Shown: positions 1 to 9,724 of the stretch, one piece after another
Layout of the letters: every line of letters begins with the position of its first letter
Position numbering within the stretch: the first letter of the stretch is position 1
NCBI GenBank assembly: GCA_014529385.2
Contig: CM043948.1
Span: 21,575,951-21,639,950 of the forward strand
Direction: 5' to 3'
DNA: 64,000 bases
Origin: Adiantum capillus-veneris
Taxonomy: Eukaryota > Streptophyta > Polypodiopsida > Polypodiales > Pteridaceae
Notes under the pieces: generated by a model
What the model was told of the DNA's origin: nothing
What the model saw: the letters and a program-made list of their open reading frames with translations, nothing else
Databases searched by the model: none
Program-made: the position numbers and the translations under genes

Positions 1-8
1 CGCTATGA

Positions 9-1196
9 TACCCAATTGAGCTAAATAGCCCCTATGGGAAAGTACTATACAATGCATCATTAGATACGGGAGCTAAACACAATTTGTTATCCTATGAAGT
101 TTGGTGTCAATTAGGAAAACCGACCCTATCCCCGAGTACGATGCAAGTCAAGGGCATTAATAAAAAGAAAACTGCTATTCTTGGAGTCCTTCAGACCCCT
201 GTTGTCTATGACAATGGAAGCATAGTGCAGAGGTTTCTAGTCATGCCCGCGGGAGCTATGGAAGGCAACGTAAACCTCGGATGCACGTGGATTTTGGCAA
301 CCAAATGCACTATTGATTGGGATATTGGTAGTGTCACGACGCGACCACCGACTCTTATCCCTATCATTCAAGCAAAGTCACCTACGTTGCAAACTCTAGC
401 AAAGTTGAAGGATAGCCAACATTCACAAGCCAAGGTGGTTAACTCGTATTTTCCGGCTACCCATGAACCTAGCACTTCAACACTTGTAGTTGCAGAAAGT
501 AGTAATATTGCAAGTACTCAACCTGCACGACCTAAGAGTACATATCAATGGGTCCCCAAGGCCTTACTTCCAACTACCTCAACCCTCCCATCCATTTCAA
601 GAAAAAATTTCCCTGGAGAACCAAGAGCGCGCTCTAGGAGATTCAAGACCAAATCACGATGGATTCCAAAACGACTATTAGAAGCCCAAGGCTACTATGA
701 TGGAAATGAGAAAATTTAGGTACCTAAACGTAAAATGTGTCCTTCCCTATCAACAAAAAACCCATCTGAGTCAAACAGTGTAACGCTAAAGCCAATGGCA
801 GACCGTGGGAAGGGAAAGATCACAGAATGCTACACACCTAGTCCAGAGCTAGTTTGGGCTCCAAGGCAAAGCCAATTTATTCCACCTAGCTCAGGAAGGG
901 GGGAGTTCCATGAAGCTTCTAGATCCTCATGTAATACATCCATAGAGGTAAAAGCTTCTACACAGCCTCCACCTACAATAGTGGACCTCCATGAAGCTAC
1001 AAAAGAATCCACACCTCCCAGTGTTCAGGAATCACATGATGAACCACTTCAAGTTCGATCCAGGGAGAGTACCTTACCACCCTTGCAACTTGACGAGGCA
1101 CCTAGGGTAATAGAAAACTACTGGCAAAAATCCTCACCTATTACCAACTGGAACGATTGGTTTCAAAGGGTGACGAGCTCATTTCAAACGGTATGA
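9..1196 (+). pseudogene. E pol 3' end: second retropepsin-like domain and W-I-P-K tail
   Basis: The frame is open from 9 to an amber stop at 717-719, then continues in the same frame to 1196. A retropepsin active-site motif (L-D-T-G-A) is encoded at 60-74, followed by N-L-L-S, matching the second, post-integrase protease domain of element C. The tail carries spaced motifs of the form W-[VIA]-P-[KR]: QWVPK (about 547), RWIPK (about 658) and VWAPR (about 850). The TAG at 717 falls exactly at the Trp of another such motif (I-stop-V-P-K), so it is a TGG-to-TAG change rather than a real end. The downstream part is Pro/Ser-rich without a recognised domain. The upstream pol (RT, integrase) is outside the window. 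The assignment rests on the motif and on order matching element C. Confidence 0.7.
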
Positions 1197-1203
1197 TCTA
1201 CCC

Positions 1204-1217
1204 AAGGAAGGGGGGAG
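1204..1217 (+). promoter_or_regulatory. E post-pol polypurine tract
   Basis: The tract AAGGAAGGGGGGAG starts 8 nt after the pol stop. It resembles the tract before E's 3' LTR (3224) and the tracts found after pol in A, B and C. It could be a second plus-strand primer site or a relic of a former 3' end. It is followed by TGTTTGCTGACAG and, 80 nt on, by TATATATAAAG (about 1296), so an old LTR or promoter may begin here. Confidence 0.55.
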
Positions 1218-1443
1218 TGTTTGCTGACAGTCATCATTCACTTGCTTCCCTCTCAACCTTTCTCCCTGACCTCTTAATCTCCAATCTTAGGGAATGTATA
1301 TATAAAGCCTTATACTCACAAAAACAAGATAAAAAAGTAAAAGAGCAAGAGCCATAACACAAAATCATAAAAACAAATTATGCACAAGAACACGACCCTT
1401 GTAATATTTGCACTCTAACCATCATCTATTTGTGTGTACAGAT

Positions 1444-1866
1444 ATGGCTAGTACGCTAGAGTCATCTACTCCTGCCTTGGGCGAGAGGTACCCTCGTTAC
1501 TTTTCACAAATATTTCACATGGTCTTTCTAGTGCTTGCATGTGTATGGGATTTGATAGGTACGCTAGCATGTGAGAGGAATTTTGAGGAGTTAGAATGGC
1601 TGATACGTCTCTTGACCACGTCTGATCCATACTTAGTAGAGAGCGTTTCTCCCATTGCACAAGCCTACCCTTTTGACCAAGATGACTATAGGCGTCTAGT
1701 GACCTTCTTAGTAAACATGGGCACCTATGATGAAGAAGAAAATTTACAGGACTACACGGATGGCACATATGGTCTCATGGATGATGACTTTGTTTATCTC
1801 GACGACGAGGATAGGGGTTTAGCCTTAGGGTTTCCCCCCAACCTCTACAATATCCTATTCCCTTGA
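1444..1866 (+). CDS. E accessory ORF, 140 aa, unknown function
   Basis: The start chosen is the first ATG (1444-1446); the frame is also open upstream to about 1408 without an ATG. The predicted protein is acidic, with a hydrophobic stretch near residues 22-36 (F-H-M-V-F-L-V-L-A-C-V-W-D-L-I), too interrupted by charge to call a membrane segment with confidence. The last third is rich in Asp/Glu and Tyr. A TATA-like sequence lies about 145 nt upstream. I do not recognise a family. It lies between the post-pol polypurine tract and the 3' LTR, the slot occupied by ORF3 in A and C, but shows no similarity to ORF3. It may be a real accessory gene, captured host sequence or a chance ORF. Confidence 0.35.
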   Translation: MASTLESSTPALGERYPRYFSQIFHMVFLVLACVWDLIGTLACERNFEELEWLIRLLTTSDPYLVESVSPIAQAYPFDQDDYRRLVTFLVNMGTYDEEENLQDYTDGTYGLMDDDFVYLDDEDRGLALGFPPNLYNILFP

Positions 1867-3223
1867 CTCTCTAGGGGGAGTGCAAATAATTAGGTAAGAA
1901 TTCCTTATGTTTTTTGTTGTGTTCAATGAGTGTTGGTACCTTTTCCCATTAATGTGCCTCCTGGAGGTATTCCTTTTGTTTCCTAGTGTGTATAGGAGCG
2001 TGTTGCTATTGATAGGATTTGGACCTTTATGGAATCTTTATCTCGACTCACTCTTCAAATCAAGTGCGACCATCGACACAAACATGTGTTTCTTGTCCAT
2101 TAGCATTGCCCCTTATCTTTTTTGCATCTATGATTGTCTGCTTTGATTGTGATTGGTAGGATAATATCCAGCACATTTGCTTAGTAACAAACATTTAATT
2201 CAATGTAATTTTTTGTCATAATCACTTGTCTAGGTTTAAAAATCAACCAGTCCGACTAAGCTAGTTTGACCAAGTTAGGTGTTAGAGATCTTCTCTTAAT
2301 ACCATGGGGAATGCCTTCCTAATAATCAATGGTTACTTAGGTTCTTAATCCGATTTAGGCAGCATTGTGTGAAATGTACTAGGGATTTCTAGTAGGCTTG
2401 ACCCTATTGACCTTAAGCTTAAGTATTATAAAGGGAGTTTACTAGTGAGATGAGCCTGGGGAGGTGTATCAGTGTTATATGACCCCCCAAAGTTACAAAA
2501 TTAAAATGATGAAAACGAACAAACAAAAAATCAAAGTGCCACATTGTAAAATCTTAAGCTGGAAGAGAAATCTTAGCTTTATTGGGTACTTCACTCACAT
2601 GTATTGCCTATGGTACTAGAGCCCTAGAGGTTCCCAGTGTGGGCGCTTTTCCTTAAAAAGCAAAAAACCCAAGGCACAAAATAAGCACACACATCGAATT
2701 GAATCACTGTGAAAACACTTTGGGGGGTCAAAGAAAAGGTAATCAGTCAGGCGATGATTTCATGAGAAATTCCTTTTATTGTAGCTTAACTACAAAGACC
2801 TCTAGGTATAGCCTCTATTCAGCCCTCGAACATGAAATACTTGGCTCTCGCGATTAAAGAACTTAATTGACCAGAGAAAATTAAGAAGCTTACCCATGGT
2901 ATTAATAGTCGATCTCTAGTGCCTTTTGACCGTTAAATTAGCGACCCCAAACTTCTTTAATTTTTTACCTTTACATGTGTTTATGCATTTGATTACATTG
3001 CAATTTAATGCTTATTGCTGACAAATTGTTTAAAATTCTGCTACCAATCAATTGTCTGCCTAAAATTGCATATGCTTTTTAATCGCTTATGAAAATGCAA
3101 TTATTGTGCAATGTTGTTTGATTTTGCAGTGAATAATGAAGGCTAAGGACATTCATCTCAAATGCTCTTCCACCTCGACGAACGAGCTTCAACTCAATAG
3201 CTTCCGAGGACGGAATCTACATC
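1867..3223 (+). other. E 3' non-coding region with nested inverted repeats and intron-like signals
   Basis: No convincing ORF. A 13-bp perfect inverted repeat (TTAATACCATGGG at 2296-2308; complement at 2893-2905) is extended by an 8-bp match (TAGAGATC). Inside it is a 12-bp perfect pair (GACCCCCCAAAG at 2481-2492; complement at 2718-2729). A donor-like TAG/GTAAGA (1892) and a T-rich acceptor-like TTTTGCAG (ending about 3129) would bound an intron of about 1.2 kb; this is inference only. Confidence 0.4.
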
Positions 3224-3714
3224 AGGAAGGGGGGCATGTTAACCCTCAGGGCTCACGGACACCCCATCACCTACGACGTACGTGTATTATGTATTTGGTA
3301 GAGTCAGGTACCGGGCTTGTCGGACCAATAGGAAAAGGGCCAGAGTGATCGCCGATGAGAGGCGCACTCTAACTGGAACATTCAAGGGATTAGTTGGCTA
3401 AGCATGGGCACCAAAGCGTGAATGGGGTGAGCTCATCTAAAAGCCAACTAAACCTAAAATTCATGCATTCTCTCATTTGTGCAATAGAAGAGTGCTCTTG
3501 CTCCATCTCCATCTCCATCTTCTTATTCTTCACCTCCTTGTGTGTGTGTGTATGTGTGTGTGTGTGAGAGAGAGAGAGAGTGCGATCGAGCATTGCGACG
3601 ACGGCACAACGGAGGCAAAGCGGTTGAGCGCGGCGACGCAGCGGCTCCTTCTTCTTCGCGGCGAGGAATCCTCCACGAAGCAAGCGTAGAGCGGTGAGTG
3701 ACACACCTACGTCA
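3224..3714 (+). repeat. E 3' polypurine tract and 3' LTR
   Basis: The tract AGGAAGGGGGG (3224-3234) precedes an LTR that starts TGTTAACCCTC at 3237 and ends ...CTACGTCA at 3714 (478 bp, TG...CA). It contains a (TG)n(GA)n microsatellite at 3538-3581 and a splice-donor-like GTGAGT at 3694-3699. Boundaries are inferred from the polypurine tract on one side and the resumption of A's gag on the other. No second copy is present for comparison. Confidence 0.65.
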
Positions 3715-5834
3715 GAGAGTTGACAGAGTGGAAAAGACTTTATGTATTTACCTACACAGAGGGATCAGAAATGAAGATTGTCGCATACGACCAGTATGGA
3801 AGGCAATACTCGACAGTGGATAAAAAGGAGTTGGAAGGATATACCTACTTTGGGGGACCACTCCACCATTATTATGTCACTTCAAGCCCACTGAGACCAG
3901 CACCTACAACTGCCATGCCAGATCCGATGGCAGCAGGTGGAGAGAGGACTCATGTAGCTGATTCTTTCAGTCGACCTCAATATTCTATGCCAAGCCCCAT
4001 GGGAACACTACATTCTAGAGAGTCAATGGCTACAGCTAGTGCAGTTCCATTCCCTACACATACTACGGTAGGTCCGATTTTTGCAGCAACACCATCACAT
4101 TTTCCTCGTAGTAGTAGATTCGTGGCAAGGGAGGCAACTAGAGTAGTCCATGAAGTCCATGACGCAAGAGATAGTTTTAGTCAGGATACAGGAGCAATGA
4201 GATTGGTGGCAGACAATAGACGCATGAGACCATCTCAAGTGGCCAAGTGTATGCCGAAGAAGTATAGTGTCTTAGGAGATCCGTATGCACATGTCTCACT
4301 CTTTAAGCAAGTCTTAAGAGCTGAGCAGATAACATATTTCCACACACAATACGAAGGAGTTGGTCTTACTTTAGAAGGGACGGCATTGACATGGTTTCAA
4401 CCACTAAATGGCGGAGGTTTCCATGACATTGACCATTTGCTTCGAGATTTTGCCGAGGAATTTTCGAAAAGAGGGATCAAACACAACATGGTGTCTCAAA
4501 TATATGCTTTCAAACAGAAGGAGCAAGAAAAGGTGAAGGAAGCTTCACTTTGCTTCAAACAATACATAGAGAGATGTCCAGTACGGGAACGACCGCAAGA
4601 TGATAGAATATCTGTCCTCTTTATAGAAGGGTTGAGAAATGGAACTCTCAAGAAAGACTTGCACTAGAAATCTTGTACAAGTTTTGAGCAAGTGACCAGA
4701 GAAGCATTGTACTTAGTGGATAACTGTGCGATTTATGGAGAGGTGACAATGGATACAGATGTCGCATCCAGTAGCTCATCATCCGTAGCTAGCGAGACCA
4801 CCACTAAGAATAATGTCCAAACAACAACAGTGCCGAACATGGAACAAATGATAGAGGATGCTATAAGGAGATTAGCACCATACCCTAAACCAATGCCTAA
4901 ACTAACCAAATGGTGTGCGATTGAACAAAAATGGACGAATCACTCAACAGAGGAGTGCTATTACAACAAGGGTTACGTGAAGGAGCGTCCGTATGCGCTT
5001 CCAGCTCAAATAGCACCACCTCAGGTACATCTAGTACCTCGATACCCAACGGGAAACGTACCAGGACCTATGGGGATAGAAAGACCACAGTTGGTATTGG
5101 GGCAACAACCACATTTACCAGGAGCGAGACCAGTGGGCATTAGATATGCACCCACCCTAGAGAATCAGGAAGAACGAGCTTTAGTGCTTGGTCAGACTTA
5201 TTAAGAAGATTTCGGTGCACACATGGCTCCTACTGTGTATTACCCACCTGAAGAACCAAAACAACCAGAACCTTGGAGCATGATAGGAAATGATGGACCA
5301 CCAACAGCCGCACACGCCTCAGATGCAGAGAGGTATAGTTTGGACGCAAGAACACTTATGTTCATAGCTCATGGAGGGTTGTCAGGCCAAAGACCAGCTT
5401 ATCCACAAAGGGAAAATCAAGGGACACAAAGACCTACATTAGGACCCTGTTATAAGTGTGGAGGTGACCATTTGATGAATGTTTGTCCACACACAAAGAT
5501 CATTAGAATAAATGCATATTGCACACAGTGTGGTGTCACTCACTTCATTGAGGATTGTTCAAAGAATCCCAACAAAATGAAAAAGACGACATTGAACATG
5601 CTAGAGTCAATTCCTACTAGCAGTGGGTCTGAAAATGAAACTCTGATACCAACGCAAGTTGTTACTAGAGCTGAAGTGAAGAAAACCACTAGAGAACCAG
5701 ACAATGGAAAGTCAGACACTGAATTGGCTAGTCAAGGACGACGAAGCCATAGAAACACATGGAAAGCTAGGAAAGCACGCATGAAACTAAAAAAAGAACA
5801 ACAAGACGCGATTCTAGTTGAGGAATTAAAATAA
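3715..5834 (+). pseudogene. A gag (5'-truncated)
   Basis: The frame runs 3720-4667, 4692-5204 and 5223-5834, all in one register with stops between (TAG after D-L-H, TAA near 5202, TAA at 5832-5834). It covers the capsid-like core (L-T-W-F-Q-P-L, F-A-E-E-F-S-K-R, R-F/C-x-x-Y-I-E-R-C-P, F-I-E-G-L-R, typical of retrotransposon gag) and a Pro-rich linker. Two zinc knuckles of the C-x2-C-x3-H-x4-C type follow (about 5452-5575), one residue shorter than the usual C-x2-C-x4-H-x4-C. A Lys/Arg-rich end follows. The first reading-frame end at 5832 (E-L-K-stop) lies at the same codon as a TGA in element C. The gene is dead in this copy. Confidence 0.85.
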
Positions 5835-8800
5835 ACAAAAGACAGATTAGAGAAACTTGAGAGTCAAAACGGAATACGGGAAATGGACTCTGAAAAGTCG
5901 AAACTGAAGAGCGTCAAAGAGACAATGAGCGTGAGCTCAGGGGGATCAATGTTAGTTGACAAAGTACACGAACCATTGGATGCACTGATGAGAGCTTATG
6001 AAGCGAGATTAAAGAGCAACCAAACACAAGAACAATGGTGGTTGACTTATCCAAACACGGAATTGGAAAAGCAGAGACTCGAAATGTGTCAGAGAATGAT
6101 CGAGACTACACAAGCCTTGTTAGAACCACCTAGAGAACCAATGAATTGTGGAGCGGAAAACCCAATTCATCAAGAGACTATCCTCTCACGGGTAGTTGAA
6201 AAGCCTTAGTGCACAAAAGCCTGAAAAAATGCACGGGGATGAACGTATAGTGATGAACACAACAGATCAAGAAATAGAGAGTTTTCATCCTGTGATACAG
6301 AGGTCTTACGGAAGAGATGAGGATTACAATGAGTTTTGGAAACAAGTGAGAGAGGCAAACTTTGCAAACGAGCTGAGTTGTCAAGCTAATTAGACTAATG
6401 GGGAAAAGGACATCAGGAATCCTCCCATAGAGTAATTTGAGGTAGGATATCAAGTGGACTTAGATCTGCATTCTTACTGGGGAGATGGAGGCTCTGTTAG
6501 AACAATAGAGAGTAAACCTCATTTTCTGAATACATTACCTTCATACTTAGGAGAATACAAAGCAAAATCTGAGATTAGAGCGCTTCCATCACGAGGAATC
6601 TCTTCAGGAAAAGTTATGGATTCGCAAGGATTGATAGAGATTTTGTCAACACCAATGACATGCACTATCATCCTAGCTGATCTTTTGAGACTACGACCAA
6701 ACATGTAGGAAACTGTAGGAAAATGCTTGGAGAAATTTGGGATAAAAGACCCAACTGCAAAACTGCAAGAGGGCATACGAGAGCTGAGTAAGCCAAAAAA
6801 AACCGCTAAGCCTGTATCTTTGAACAAGGTCGGAGAGTATTGCGAAGGCGAAGAGGGGAATACAACCTTACCAGTTAAATTCCAGGGAGTTAACACGATG
6901 GCAATACTTGACAGCGGGGCTGGGGTAGCCATTGCTACAAAAGAAATCTAGAAAAAATGGAGAAAACCGGCGATAAGAAAAACGAGGTTGAAACTCCAAC
7001 TAGCGGACGCACATATAGAGAGACCTTTGGGACTATTAGAGAAAGTCGTAGTGACTTCTTGCGGAATTGAGTACGAGCATACTTTTGCTATTGTTGACTT
7101 TGGCAAGGAGAATAACTATGATATTATACTTGGAAGACCGTTCATGAGACAGTTGAAAATGGTCCAGGATTGGGGTTACGACCTCATATACTTGAGACAT
7201 ATGGAAACCACTACTCGTGTGAACCTAAAAGACCATAGCTACAAGGATGTGAACCGAACACCAGTTGAAGAGTTTGATTCAGCTACTTTGGCAGGATCAG
7301 AGTTTCCAACTTGGTTAGGCAAACCCAAAGAGTTATGGATGTGTGGAGCTTCGAACTATGGAAGTCTGAAGCGCGAAGAATGTGTTTTAGAAAGGGCAGT
7401 TGAAGACAAAACTTATATAGGTGAACCCTTTCCAGAGGATGCACTTGAACCATTAGAATGGACACACATTCTAGCAACCCTAGATGTTTGTGCGATCCAA
7501 GATGGTCCCACAACGAAGTTGTGTGACAAAGATGGATATGATGTGGTTCCGTACTTCATGATGAGAGTTGTACTCAAAAAAGAGACTGAACATAATGATA
7601 CACGAGACAAGGAAGATGAAGAGGAGATGTTTCACGACATCCCTGATCATCCAGAATGGGGAAATGAAGCTGACAATGAGTCCACAGACAACTCAAGCGA
7701 GAACGAGGAAACCATAAAGGATGTCAGATTCTACGACTTCCCAAATCAGACTGAAAAACGCCAGAAACACTATAGAGCAAAGAGGAAAACAATAGGGGTT
7801 AGAAACAATCCGATGCCTAGGATAAAAGGGAAAAACCAATTCCTAATGCTAGTAAAGGCGGAAGATCATGTCAAGGACAAGATTTCTGGAAGAATGAGAG
7901 GAAATGTGGAAACGAGCTCACAGAAAGACAAACGAAGCTCAAGAATTCAAGTTCAACCCAGTGAAACGAAAACCGAAACAGATAAAGCGGAAAAGAACAT
8001 GAGAAACAAGGAAAACAAAGAGTCCAAATTAGAACGTCGAAACAAGTACAGAGAGTTAAATAAAACTCTGAAAGAAGTTTGGACGATTGAAATCGAGAGT
8101 GGTGAGGACGAAAACGCTGATATCAAGGGAAACATGGATGTTCCCTCTCACTACAGAAAATTTACGATAGAGGATAGGAAGTTGATATTAACCTAGTATC
8201 AGAGAAAGAAAGGAGAAAAAATCCTATGATGGACCAGAGGACGCTAAAAAGGTTGATTTAGCAGCTCCAGGAGAGGAACCGAGACCGGTATACATAGCTA
8301 CAGATTTGTCTCCGGAAGAAGAAGAGAGACTGTTGAGTCTTCTTAGAGAATACAGGGATGTGTTTGCATGGACGTACAAGGACTTGAAAGGAGTCGATCC
8401 ATCAATATGCCAACACACAATTCCTTTGAAACAAGATGCTAAGCCTAGCAGACAGAGACCGTACACGTATAATGACACGTTTGCTAAGCGAATCAAAGAA
8501 GGAATAGACAAGCTAATGGAAGCTGAATTCATATATGAGATTGAGCACACGGACTGGGTATCTCTGATTGTGGTAGTGCCTAAGAAAAACGAGAAACTTC
8601 GAGTGTGTGTCAATTTGAAGAAAGTAAATGTTGCGACAATCAGGGACAATTATCCCTTGCCGATAACTGATCATGTTCTAGAATGTGTATCAGGGAAAAG
8701 AGCATATTCCTTTCTAGATGGATTTTCAGGAGATAATCAGCTTGCCATTGTGCCAGAGGATCAACACAAAACAGATTTTGCAACGGAGTGATGCGTATCG

Positions 8801-9724
8801 AGTTATGCCGTTTGGTTTAACTAATGCTCCCGCAACATTCCAAAGGCTGATGATGCATGCATTCAAAGAGTACTTGAGTTTGTTTCTAGAAATATACATG
8901 GATGATTTGTGTGTACACTCTCTTCTAAGAGATGAGCATCTAGAACACCTAAGAAAGGTATTCGAGAAATGTAGGACATATTGCATTTGTCTCAATCCTG
9001 AGAAGTGTGTGTTTATGGTTCGACAAGGTAGAATTCTGGGACATATTGTCTCACATAATGGAATATCCACGGATATGGAAAAGATAAAAGTAATAGTGGA
9101 TATGCCTAGACCAACCAACGCATGGAACGTTATGGATATTATAGAAGATTCATTTACATGTACGCTATAATAGGCCAACCACTTTACAGGCTAATAGTGA
9201 ATTTCGAATGGACAGAGGAGTGTGAGGAATCCTTCAAGAAACTGAAAGAGGCACTCATTACTGCTCCAGTCTTGAAATCACCAGATTGGGAGAAGATATT
9301 CCATGCGCATAAAGATGCTTTGGCATATGCAATAGGATGCATCCTGGCTCAGCCAGAAGAAGGAAACATGGATTTTTCAATCTGCTATGCTAGTCGACAG
9401 GTCAACAATGTTGAAAGGAATTACACAACAACAGAGCGAGAGGGATTAGGAATGATTTATGCTGTGAAGAAATTTCGGCATTATCTTCTAGCCACCAATA
9501 AGTTTGTGTTTTTCACAGATCATCAAACCTTGCTCTAGCTAGTGAACAAACCATGCAATACGAGACAGATAGTGAGATGGTTCATCATCTTATTAGAATT
9601 CGACTTCACGGTAGTAGTAAAGAAAGGAAAGACACATCTTAGAGCGGATCACCTTTTAAGGTTGACGAATGGAGAAGACCCTATAGGTGTAGATGACGAC
9701 ATGCCAGATGCGTACTACAATTGA
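5835..9724 (+). pseudogene. A pol remnant: protease, RT, RNase H (integrase deleted)
   Basis: The pieces lie in three frames with several stops. Retropepsin D-S-G-A is at about 6913 and I-I-L-G-R-P-F at about 7124. RT starts near 8306, with its Y-M-D-D catalytic box at about 8896-8907. RNase H contains T-E-R-E-G-L and F-T-D-H-Q and retains the final A-D-H motif (about 9645) that element C has lost. Several stops replace Trp codons of C (for example at 6706 and 6949). The reading frame ends after P-D-A-Y at 9724. The next sequence matches C only from about 50622, so integrase, second protease and tail (about 2.86 kb in C) are missing. This copy could not encode a working polyprotein. Confidence 0.85.

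Larger units (their letters stand above)
1..3714 (+). mobile_element. Element E: 3' part of a Ty3-type LTR retrotransposon (left end outside window)
   Basis: The segment holds the end of a pol ORF (second retropepsin domain plus W-I-P-K tail), a post-pol polypurine tract, a 2-kb 3' region, a second polypurine tract and a 478-bp 3' LTR. Its right end at 3714 is followed directly by gag sequence of element A (gagag, then ttgacagag...). Comparison with the intact gag of element C shows that E interrupts A's gag at this point. The predicted 5-bp target duplication is GAGAG (3715-3719); its partner would lie left of the window, so it cannot be confirmed here. Confidence 0.75.

Noticed and set aside
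1157-1357. ORF across E's post-pol polypurine tract
   Set aside because: Overlaps the pol end and the tract in another frame; no recognisable features.
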